In this document: piece after piece, positions 16,923 through 24,197 of the stretch
Position numbering within the stretch: the first letter of the stretch is position 1
Layout of the letters: each line of letters starts with the position of its first letter
NCBI GenBank assembly: GCA_038818725.1
Contig: JAWAYL010000013.1
Span: forward strand, 1-26,891
Direction of reading: 5' to 3'
DNA from: JACIWB01 sp038818725
Lineage (GTDB): Archaea; Thermoplasmatota; E2; UBA202; JdFR-43
DNA length: 26,891 nucleotides
Notes under the pieces: model-generated
What the model saw: only the letters and a program-made list of their open reading frames with translations
What the model was told of the DNA's origin: nothing
Database searches by the model: none
Program-made: the position numbers and the translations under genes

Positions 16923-17759
16923 ATGGAAGAGTTATATAGAATTGATAAATTTGGAGAAGATTTTGAAAAATTAGTTGAGGAGATAGATTCCATTTTGAAA
17001 AGCTCTTATAAAGAGAGAGAAATTCTTGAAAAACTTAAAAAAATAATCTCCTCAGAAAGACTTAACAGACTAAAGGAAGCCATTGATTCAATGAAAAAGA
17101 AAGTTGAGAGCGCAGAAGAAAGAAACCTTGCTATCCTGCAAGAGGCAGAAAGATATAGAAACGAGCTTGAAAAAGAAAGGAAAAGGCTTGAGAAGTTGTG
17201 GGATGCTTATAAAATACAAGAAAATGAGCTTGCTTCATATGATGAAAAATTGATGGAAAAGGAAGAGAAAATAAAAGAAAGAGAAAAAAAAATAAAGGAG
17301 CTGGAGGAAAAAATTGAGGAAATGGAAGAATTAAAAGAAGAGAGGGATAAACTCAGCAGAGCTATAAAGGAAATCGAAGAAAAGAACAGTGAGATTGATA
17401 GATTAAAAAAAGAATTGGTTATAGAAAAAGAGAAAAGCTCCTCAATGGAAAAAGAAATTGCTGAGCTTAGAAAATATATTCCATATAAAAAAGAGGCGGA
17501 GGAGCTTAGAGAAAAAATTAAGGAACTTGAGCCATTGAAGGAACTAATAAAATACAGAGAGAAAAGTAGAGAAATTGAAATGCTCTATAAGAAAGAACAG
17601 GAGAGACTGGCAAAACTTTATAAGAAATATGAAGAGTTGAATAAAGAATATGAAGAGGTTAAGTCAAAACTTGCTAAATGGGAAAAATGGTATGAAGAAA
17701 ATAAGAGTTATATAGAAGCAGCTTCAAATGCTTTCAGCAAATTTAGGCTCCCTGAATAA
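16923..17759 (+). CDS. Long coiled-coil protein of unknown function
   Basis: A 278-aa protein that is almost entirely one charged coiled coil, rich in Glu and Lys with heptad-like spacing from about residue 45 to 260. There is no signal peptide, membrane segment or nucleotide-binding motif, so it is not a whole SMC or Rad50. The start is the ATG at 16923; a TTG two codons earlier is less likely. A weak AT-rich box (GTTAAATAGC, 16894-16903) lies 20-29 nt upstream. It ends 60 nt before the ATP synthase operon, on the same strand, but the operon has its own promoter in between, so a shared function is uncertain. Cytoskeletal or scaffolding roles are possible. Confidence 0.8.
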   Translation: MEELYRIDKFGEDFEKLVEEIDSILKSSYKEREILEKLKKIISSERLNRLKEAIDSMKKKVESAEERNLAILQEAERYRNELEKERKRLEKLWDAYKIQENELASYDEKLMEKEEKIKEREKKIKELEEKIEEMEELKEERDKLSRAIKEIEEKNSEIDRLKKELVIEKEKSSSMEKEIAELRKYIPYKKEAEELREKIKELEPLKELIKYREKSREIEMLYKKEQERLAKLYKKYEELNKEYEEVKSKLAKWEKWYEENKSYIEAASNAFSKFRLPE

Positions 17760-17788
17760 ATAAATATTTTAGCGAAAATTCTTCAAAC

Positions 17789-17798
17789 TTTATATATT
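17789..17798 (+). promoter_or_regulatory. TATA box for the A-type ATP synthase operon
   Basis: TTTATATATT lies 22-31 nt before the atpH ATG at 17820 and is the best TATA match in the window. There is no strong Shine-Dalgarno sequence before atpH. Confidence 0.7.
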
Positions 17799-17819
17799 GA
17801 TATGTAATAACCTTTGAGA

Positions 17820-18128
17820 ATGATTGAGGAACTTGAAAAAGTTAAAGAATTGGAAAGAGAAAGCATTGAAAGAATAGAAGAAGCAAAGAAAAAAGCAGTA
17901 TGGATTTTAGAAAAAGCAAGGGAGAAAGGAGAAAAGGAAAAGGAAAAAATAATTGAAAAAGCTTTAGAGGAGGCAAAAAAATTTATTAAAAAAATAACTG
18001 AGGATGCTGAAAAAGAGGCGAGAAATATAGAAAAGGAAGGCATAAAAATCTCAGAAATAATAAAAGAAAAAGCTAAAGAAAAAATAAATTATGTAGCTGA
18101 GGAGATATTTCAGGAGTTGATAAGGTGA
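17820..18128 (+). CDS. atpH: A-type ATP synthase subunit H (peripheral stalk)
   Basis: A 102-aa helical protein, the H (also called G-like) subunit, which pairs with subunit E to form the peripheral stalks of the archaeal ATP synthase. It is nearly all charged coiled coil with the right-handed-type repeat of the family (KKKAVWILEKAREKGEKEKE) and no membrane segment. I chose the ATG at 17820; a TTG two codons earlier (17814) is also in frame. Its position first in an H-I-K-E-C-F-A operon confirms the assignment, which sequence alone would not settle. Its stop overlaps the atpI start by 1 nt (TGATG). Confidence 0.88.
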   Translation: MIEELEKVKELERESIERIEEAKKKAVWILEKAREKGEKEKEKIIEKALEEAKKFIKKITEDAEKEARNIEKEGIKISEIIKEKAKEKINYVAEEIFQELIR

Positions 18129-20077
18129 TGCTTCCTTCCAGTATGAACAAAATTACAATAATGATTCAAAAAAAAGACAGCGATAGTTTAGTTAAAAAAC
18201 TTCATGAAGAAGGATTACTTGAAATTGAAAGAATAAGCGAACTCGATATTTCAGAAGAGAAAATGCATCCAGATGTAGAAATTTTTGCAAAATATGATTT
18301 GCGGATAGGGAGGATAATTGATATATTGGAGAAGTATAGCAAAGAAAAAAAGGGTTTTTTTTCAAAAGATTTTGAAAAAAAGAAAGTTAAAAGAAAGAGT
18401 GAGAAAGAAAAAATAAAAGAAGCAGAGAAAATTCTTTCGGAAATAGAAAACGAGGTTCTTGCTAGGGAAAATGAAATAAAAGAATTAGATGTAAAAATTT
18501 CAGAGCTTGAAGAGAAATTAAAAAAGCTTGAATATTTATCTACTTTTGATATAGATATTTCATGGCTGAAAAAATCAAAATATACCATAGTTAAGTGTGG
18601 TTTATGCAGCGACATAGAAGCATTAAAAATTAATGATGAAATATATTTTGAATATAAGAAAATAGAAAAAAAGAAAGAAAATCTTTGGCTGGCTATTATA
18701 GTTGCTCACTCTTCTTTTGAAAAAGAGATTTCTCAGATTAAAAACTTTGAAGAGATATATATCGAAGGAGAAGGAAAAGTTTCTGATGTTATAAAAAAAA
18801 TAAGACATGAAATTGAAGAAAAAAGAAGAGAAAAAAAAGAGATTGAGGAATGGTTAGCAAATCTATATAAGGAAAGAAGAATTGATTTATTTGCAATAAA
18901 AGAAGAGATGCAGATTGAAAAGGAGAGAAAGGAGATATATGAAAAATTCTGGAAAACAAACTATACCTATCTTATTGAAGGATGGTGTTTATCTGAAAAT
19001 GCAGAAAAAATTGAGAAAATTGTTGAAGAAATAACAGATGGAAATTCTTATTTAAAAATAGAAAAAATTGGGAGAGATAGTGAAAAGCCACCTGTGCATC
19101 TCAAAAATCCAAGATGGGCAAAAACTTTTGAAATGTTGCTTGAATTTTTTGCAACACCAAAATATAATGAAATAAATCCCACCACTTTTATAGGAATATC
19201 AATTGTAATATTTTTTTCTCTTATGTTGGGCGACGCTGGCTATGGGCTTGTCATACTTTTGATATCTCTTTTTGCTTACCTAAAGTTCAAAAAAAGCGAG
19301 GCTATAAGGAGCTGGGCAATTGTTGGAATTATGGTCGGCTTAGGAAACATAATAACAGGTTTAATTTTTAATAGCTTTTTTGGAGATTTTATCCCTAGAT
19401 ACATATACAAGGATACAAAAAAATTGCTTTATAGCGCAAATATTTTTGGAATAGAGTTGCCAATTGATGCAATTCATAAACCAATTCTTATTCTATCAAT
19501 AACACTGATAATCGGGTTAATACATCTTAACTTAGGATTAATTTTGGGAATATATCAGAATATAATAAGAGGAAATAAAAAGAAAATTTTCGAAGAACAA
19601 ATATCATTTATTCTTCTTGAAATTGGAGCTGCAATGCTTATAGGACAAAGAATTCTTCATTTATGGGAAATAAAGGGAATAATGCTATTTCTTGCCATTA
19701 TTTTTACTCTCATTGGTTTAATTTTTATATTTAAAAGAAAGGGACCAATGGGTTTTTTTGATATAACAGGCTTTATGGGTGATTGGCTTTCTTATTCTAG
19801 AATACTAGCTTTGGGATTAGCAACAACTGGAATGGCAACAACAATAAACATTTTTGGACAGGTTATTCCAACAATAGTTGGAGCATTAGGAATAATTTTA
19901 ACTCCTATTGTTCTTATTATAGCACATTTTGCAAACACTATTTTGCAATCACTTGGAGCTGGCATACATAGCTTGCGTCTTCAATATGTTGAATTTTTCA
20001 ACAGGTTTTATGAAGGAGGGGGTAAAAAATTTATACCTTTCCGCATTAAAAGAAAGTATACGGAGGAAATAACATGA
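18128..20077 (+). CDS. atpI: A-type ATP synthase subunit I (membrane stator, a-subunit equivalent)
   Basis: The 649-aa membrane subunit that forms the ion half-channels beside the rotor ring. The N-terminal half (to about 350) is a soluble, coiled-coil-rich arm that binds the peripheral stalks; it opens with MNKITIMIQKK and LHEEGLLEIE, the family start. The C-terminal half has about seven or eight TM helices, including FFSLMLGDAGYGL and GFMGDWLSYSRILALGLAT. The near-terminal segment SLRLQYVEFFNRFYEGGG holds the essential Arg (about 617) that faces the K-ring carboxylate. The start is the ATG at 18128; a GTG one codon earlier is possible. It overlaps atpK by 4 nt. Confidence 0.95.
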   Translation: MLPSSMNKITIMIQKKDSDSLVKKLHEEGLLEIERISELDISEEKMHPDVEIFAKYDLRIGRIIDILEKYSKEKKGFFSKDFEKKKVKRKSEKEKIKEAEKILSEIENEVLARENEIKELDVKISELEEKLKKLEYLSTFDIDISWLKKSKYTIVKCGLCSDIEALKINDEIYFEYKKIEKKKENLWLAIIVAHSSFEKEISQIKNFEEIYIEGEGKVSDVIKKIRHEIEEKRREKKEIEEWLANLYKERRIDLFAIKEEMQIEKERKEIYEKFWKTNYTYLIEGWCLSENAEKIEKIVEEITDGNSYLKIEKIGRDSEKPPVHLKNPRWAKTFEMLLEFFATPKYNEINPTTFIGISIVIFFSLMLGDAGYGLVILLISLFAYLKFKKSEAIRSWAIVGIMVGLGNIITGLIFNSFFGDFIPRYIYKDTKKLLYSANIFGIELPIDAIHKPILILSITLIIGLIHLNLGLILGIYQNIIRGNKKKIFEEQISFILLEIGAAMLIGQRILHLWEIKGIMLFLAIIFTLIGLIFIFKRKGPMGFFDITGFMGDWLSYSRILALGLATTGMATTINIFGQVIPTIVGALGIILTPIVLIIAHFANTILQSLGAGIHSLRLQYVEFFNRFYEGGGKKFIPFRIKRKYTEEIT

Positions 20078-20616
20078 AAATGAAATGGAAAATGCTGGTG
20101 ATATGTGCGATGTTTTTGTTAGCGACACCTTTTGCTGCAGCGGGCGAGGATGAAATAAAAAGCGAGATAATAATTGGATGCATGATAGCTGCTTCAATAA
20201 CAGGAATAGCATCTGCTATTGGGCTTGCATTATCAGGTGTATCCGCGGTTGCAGTTGTGGCGGAAAAACCTGAGCTTTTTGGGAAAACTCTTATACTCCA
20301 GCTTCTTCCAATGACTCAATCTATCTATGGTCTTCTTACCGCGATATTGCTCATGATGGGCGGCGGGTTGCTTGCTGGAGGAGGAGAGGTTACGCCTTTG
20401 ATGGGCAAGGGGGCAATATTTATAGGAATGATAGTTGGCTTCACTGGCTTATCAGCAATTATGCAGGGAATGATTGCTTCTTCAGCTATAGCTGGCACTG
20501 CAAGAAATCCTGGAATAACTGCCCGTGGAATAATGTATGCTGCAACAACTGAAACAATGGCAATATTTGGTTTGCTAATTGCTATTCTACTCATGACAGG
20601 AATAGGTTTCCTATGA
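20074..20616 (+). CDS. atpK: A-type ATP synthase subunit K (duplicated proteolipid)
   Basis: The 180-aa rotor-ring proteolipid. After a cleavable-looking N-terminal leader (about residues 7-24) it has two hairpins, four TM helices in all, instead of the single hairpin of many c subunits. Only hairpin 2 has the ion-binding carboxylate, Glu160 in TTETMAIFG; hairpin 1 has LLPMTQSIYG. Aligned by eye with Enterococcus hirae NtpK, the Na+ ligands Leu61, Thr64, Gln65, Gln110 and Glu139 correspond to Leu78, Thr81, Gln82, Gln131 and Glu160, all conserved. A GGAGG (20062-20066) precedes the ATG by 7 nt, and the start overlaps the atpI stop. Confidence 0.95.
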   Translation: MKMKWKMLVICAMFLLATPFAAAGEDEIKSEIIIGCMIAASITGIASAIGLALSGVSAVAVVAEKPELFGKTLILQLLPMTQSIYGLLTAILLMMGGGLLAGGGEVTPLMGKGAIFIGMIVGFTGLSAIMQGMIASSAIAGTARNPGITARGIMYAATTETMAIFGLLIAILLMTGIGFL

Positions 20617-21176
20617 CGCTTGAAAAATTGATGCAAAGAATAAAAGAGGAAGCAGATAGGGAAATAGAAGAAATAATAGCGAGAGCTGAGGAAGAGGCAA
20701 AAAAGATAATAGAAGAAGAGAAAAAGAAAGGTATGGAAGAGGCAGAGAAAATTAGCTTACATGCAAAAAAGGAGGCAGAAAAAATAAGTGAGAAAATTTT
20801 ATCAAATGCAAGAAGAAAGGCAAAGCTATATGAAACAAATGTAAAAGAAGAAATAATTCAGGAATGCATGGAAAAAATTGTTGAAAAATTAAAGATGCTT
20901 GATGGAAAAAAATATAGCAATTTTGTTGAAAAAAATCTTACTCTTGCTATGAAAGAAATAAAAGATGGATATATATTATTTACAAGAGATGAGGATATAA
21001 AAATTGCAAAGAAATTTGGAATTGAGGCAAAGGAAAAAATAGATGGAATTGGTGGAGTTATCTTAAAAAGCAGGGATGGAAAAAAGGAAATAGACTTAAC
21101 TTTTGATTTTCTGATAGAAAAAAATAGAGAGGATATTAGGATAAATATAGCAAAAAAAATATTTGGTGAAAAATGA
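20613..21176 (+). CDS. atpE: A-type ATP synthase subunit E (peripheral stalk)
   Basis: A 187-aa peripheral stalk subunit that pairs with H and clamps the catalytic head. The N-terminal 80 residues form a long charged helix (REIEEIIARAEEEAKKII). The C-terminal globular domain contains GIGGVILKSRDGKKEIDLTF, the glycine-rich signature of E subunits, followed by the final helices. The length is normal. The ATG overlaps the atpK stop and the stop overlaps the atpC start, both as ATGA, which suggests coupled translation. Confidence 0.94.
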   Translation: MTLEKLMQRIKEEADREIEEIIARAEEEAKKIIEEEKKKGMEEAEKISLHAKKEAEKISEKILSNARRKAKLYETNVKEEIIQECMEKIVEKLKMLDGKKYSNFVEKNLTLAMKEIKDGYILFTRDEDIKIAKKFGIEAKEKIDGIGGVILKSRDGKKEIDLTFDFLIEKNREDIRINIAKKIFGEK

Positions 21177-22189
21177 TTTTTGAACTATTTGTAGCAATGG
21201 CTGGCGCTGGCGCTGCATTGAGCCTGCTTCCTTCTCTTTATGTTCTTGCAAGATTTTCTTATGCAAATGCAAGGTTTAGCGCAATTGAGCCGATTTTTTT
21301 AAAGGAAAGAGAAATTGAGAGATTAATTGAATCAAAAAATCTTGATGAATTCAGAAATAATGTTTTAAGCAAAGATTTTGTTTTGTATGGTGAAAACGCA
21401 TTGCAAATTCAGGAAAGCATAGATGAAAGTCATCGAAAAATAATAATTATGGCAATGAATGATTCACCTAAAAGTGTTAGAAAATTTTATAAATTATGGC
21501 TTAAAAAGATAGAGATAGAAAAGCTTAAATATGCGATTGAAAAAAAGATGCATGGAGAAGAATTTGAGATAAAAGTTTTTGATAATGAAATAAAGGAAAT
21601 TATAGAGGAATTAAGGAGAGGAGAGGAAAGAAAGCTAAAAGAAATTTTTAACGTTTCTCTTGATATGCCATTTGAAGAAATAGAAAGAGAAATAGATAAA
21701 AAAATTATAAATGAATTGCTTGAGTTAAATCTTCCACGCCATTCAAGAAAAGCAAAAAATAAATTTGTAAGGTCAATGATTGATATAATGAATATAAAAT
21801 CTATTCTAAGAGGAAAATATTATAAGCTTAAAGATATAGAAAAAAATGTAATTCCTCACGGCTGGGAGCTGGCGGAATGGCAGATTGATAGATTGCTAAA
21901 AATAGATTCTATATCAGAGATAATTTCTCTTCTTGAAGGAACTTCCTATTATACTCCTCTTAAGGAAGCGATAGTTGATTTTGAAAAAGAAGGAGTAATT
22001 GCTTTTGAAAGAGCTCTTGATAAACATTTATTAAATATTTCATGTTTGATAGCAAAGGAAAATCCTCTTGCACTTGGGCCAGGAATAAGATTTTTAATTG
22101 AAAAAGAATTTGAAGCAAGAAATCTGAAGGCAATTGCAAAGGGTATAGAAGGAAATATGAGAGATTTAAAATTAATGGTGATTGCTTGA
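21173..22189 (+). CDS. atpC: A-type ATP synthase subunit C (central stalk socket)
   Basis: A 338-aa subunit linking the central stalk to the proteolipid ring. The family start, normally close to YAYANARVRA, appears here as FSYANARFSAI near residue 28, so about 27 extra residues precede it. They are strongly hydrophobic (FELFVAMAGAGAALSLLPSL) and could form a membrane helix. The rest is helical and soluble: IMNIKSILRGKYY near 210 and HGWELAEWQIDRLL near 230 fit the family's repeats. GGTGA lies 5 nt before the ATG, which overlaps the atpE stop. The next gene starts inside its stop codon. Confidence 0.93.
   Translation: MIFELFVAMAGAGAALSLLPSLYVLARFSYANARFSAIEPIFLKEREIERLIESKNLDEFRNNVLSKDFVLYGENALQIQESIDESHRKIIIMAMNDSPKSVRKFYKLWLKKIEIEKLKYAIEKKMHGEEFEIKVFDNEIKEIIEELRRGEERKLKEIFNVSLDMPFEEIEREIDKKIINELLELNLPRHSRKAKNKFVRSMIDIMNIKSILRGKYYKLKDIEKNVIPHGWELAEWQIDRLLKIDSISEIISLLEGTSYYTPLKEAIVDFEKEGVIAFERALDKHLLNISCLIAKENPLALGPGIRFLIEKEFEARNLKAIAKGIEGNMRDLKLMVIA
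22177..22181 (+). promoter_or_regulatory. Ribosome-binding site deciding the atpF TTG start
   Basis: GGTGA ends 4 nt before the TTG at 22186. No ATG or GTG in the same frame is nearby, and the next Met (residue 17) would remove the first strand of the F fold. Confidence 0.55.
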
Positions 22190-22449
22190 AAATAGCAGGA
22201 ATAGTAGATGGAGAGCTTGAAACATTGCTGAAAATGGCTGGAGCAAATATTTATAGCTATGAAGAATTTGATGAAATTATAAAAAGAGAGGATGTTGCAA
22301 TTCTCATTATTTCAGAAAAATTCACAAAATTGCTTGAAGGAAAAATAATTAAACATCGCTTGCATGGAGATATGCCTTTTATTGTTGAGATTTCTGGAGA
22401 AGATTCTCTAAAAAGAGTTATTGTAAGAGCGGTTGGGCTGGAGGTATAA
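22186..22449 (+). CDS. atpF: A-type ATP synthase subunit F (central stalk)
   Basis: An 87-aa subunit that sits with D in the central rotor shaft. It has a CheY-like alternating strand/helix pattern: KIAGIVDGE at the start, EFDEIIKREDVAILIISEKF in the middle, and MPFIVEISG before the last helix. It is slightly shorter than many F subunits (about 100 aa). The start codon is TTG at 22186, overlapping the atpC stop as TTGA, in the same geometry as the ATGA overlaps at the K, E and C starts. Its usual rotor partner D is not encoded in this window. Confidence 0.92.
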   Translation: MKIAGIVDGELETLLKMAGANIYSYEEFDEIIKREDVAILIISEKFTKLLEGKIIKHRLHGDMPFIVEISGEDSLKRVIVRAVGLEV

Positions 22450-22451
22450 AA

Positions 22452-24197
22452 ATGAAAGGAAAAATAATAAGCATCTCAGGGCCAGTAGTAAAGGCGAAGG
22501 AAATGAAAGGAGCAAAAATGTATGATTTAGTTAAAGTTGGAGAAGAAAAATTGGTTGGAGAAATAATACAACTAAAAGAGGACAAGGCAGTAATTCAAGT
22601 ATATGAAGATACAACAGGACTTAAGCCTGGAGAAAAAGTAGAAAGCACAGGAATGCCTCTTTCAGTTGAGCTTGCTCCAGGATTACTAACTTCAATATAT
22701 GATGGTATCCAAAGACCTTTGCCTGAGATTGTTAAAAAATGCAATGAATTTATAAAAAGAGGAGTTGAAGCTCCTGCTATAGATAGGAAGAAAAAATGGG
22801 AGTTTATTCCAATTGTAAAGGAAAGAGAAAAAGTGGAGGGAGGAGATATTTTAGGAATTGTAAAAGAAACTCCAATTGTTGAGCATAAAATAATGTTGCC
22901 ACCTGAATTTGGAAAAGCAAATGTAGAAAGCATAGAAGAAGGAAAATTTATGGTTGATGAGCCAATTGCAATTGTTGGAGGAAGAGAAATATGCATGCTA
23001 CAAAAATGGCCCGTAAGAAAGCAACGCCCTTTTAAAGAAAAACTCCCTCCCTCCTTACCTCTTATAACTGGGCAAAGAGTTTTTGATACATTTTTCCCTA
23101 TTGCAAAAGGAGGAACAGGAGCAATTCCTGGCGGTTTTGGGACAGGAAAAACAGTAAGCCAGCATCAACTCGCGAGATGGAGTGATGCAGATATAGTTGT
23201 TTATATAGGATGTGGCGAAAGAGGAAATGAAATGACAGAAGTATTGCGCGATTTCCCTCGCCTTAAAGACCCAAAAACAGGACATCCTCTGATGGAAAGA
23301 ACTGTTTTAATAGCAAATACATCAAACATGCCAGTTGCAGCAAGAGAGGCAAGCATATATACAGGAATAACAATAGCAGAATATTATCGAGATATGGGCT
23401 ATGATGTTGCTCTTATGGCAGACTCGACCAGCAGGTGGGCGGAAGCATTAAGAGAAATTTCTGGAAGACTCGAAGAAATGCCAGGCGAAGAAGGCTATCC
23501 TGCTTATTTAGCGTCTCGTCTTGCTGAATTTTATGAAAGAGCTGGAAGGGTAATAGCGATGGGTAGCAACAGGAGGGAGGGCTCAATTTCTGTTGTAGGA
23601 GCAGTCTCCCCGCCAGGTGGAGATTTTTCAGAACCAGTCACTCAAAATACTTTAAGAATAGTGAAAGTTTTTTGGGCTCTTGATGCTGAACTTGCTGATA
23701 GAAGGCATTTTCCGTCTGTAAATTGGCTTCGCTCCTACTCCTTATATCTTGAAAGAGTGAGTAAATGGTGGGAAAATAATATTGGAAATGAATGGTTGAA
23801 ATTACGTAATGAGGCAATGGCTTTGCTTCAAAAAGAAGAAGAATTAAAGGAGATAATAAGATTAGTTGGTCCTGATGCTCTTCCAGCAATTGACAGGGTT
23901 ATACTTGAAGGAGCAAGAATAATAAGAGAAGATTTTCTACAGCAGAATGCATATCATGAAATTGATACATATTGCCCTCCCAAAAAACAATATGAAATGC
24001 TGAGAATAATCATTAGATTTTATAATTTGATGAAAGAATGTGTTGAAAAAGGAATAGATTTTGAAAAGTTAAAAAATTTAAAGAGTAAGGAAATGATAGC
24101 AAGAATGGCAACAACTCCAAATGAAGAATGGGAAAAGAGATTTAAGGAAATAGAAAAATATATGGAAGAGGAAATAGAAAAATTAAAGAAAACTTAG
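22452..24197 (+). CDS. atpA: A-type ATP synthase catalytic subunit A
   Basis: The 581-aa catalytic subunit, which hydrolyses or makes ATP in the A3B3 head. The P-loop is GGFGTGKT (227-234) with Lys233 and Thr234; many archaeal A subunits have GPFGSGKT. The catalytic Glu256 is in GCGERGNEM, and Walker B is about 318-324 (DVALMADSTSRWAEALRE). The non-homologous bulge lies about 110-190, as expected. The length excludes the intein that interrupts A subunits in Thermoplasma and Pyrococcus. GGAGGT (22440-22445) precedes the ATG by 6 nt. The B gene should follow, but the next gene runs on the other strand and overlaps its stop by 4 nt. Confidence 0.97.
   Translation: MKGKIISISGPVVKAKEMKGAKMYDLVKVGEEKLVGEIIQLKEDKAVIQVYEDTTGLKPGEKVESTGMPLSVELAPGLLTSIYDGIQRPLPEIVKKCNEFIKRGVEAPAIDRKKKWEFIPIVKEREKVEGGDILGIVKETPIVEHKIMLPPEFGKANVESIEEGKFMVDEPIAIVGGREICMLQKWPVRKQRPFKEKLPPSLPLITGQRVFDTFFPIAKGGTGAIPGGFGTGKTVSQHQLARWSDADIVVYIGCGERGNEMTEVLRDFPRLKDPKTGHPLMERTVLIANTSNMPVAAREASIYTGITIAEYYRDMGYDVALMADSTSRWAEALREISGRLEEMPGEEGYPAYLASRLAEFYERAGRVIAMGSNRREGSISVVGAVSPPGGDFSEPVTQNTLRIVKVFWALDAELADRRHFPSVNWLRSYSLYLERVSKWWENNIGNEWLKLRNEAMALLQKEEELKEIIRLVGPDALPAIDRVILEGARIIREDFLQQNAYHEIDTYCPPKKQYEMLRIIIRFYNLMKECVEKGIDFEKLKNLKSKEMIARMATTPNEEWEKRFKEIEKYMEEEIEKLKKT

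Noticed and set aside
18202..18808. Minus-strand, Phe/Ser-rich frames opposite atpI
   Set aside because: They are mirror images of a Glu/Lys-rich coiled-coil gene; GAA and AAA codons read as Ser/Phe on the other strand.
22452..24197. Possible intein in atpA
   Set aside because: The 581-aa protein runs straight through the P-loop and has no intein block motifs, unlike some archaeal A subunits.
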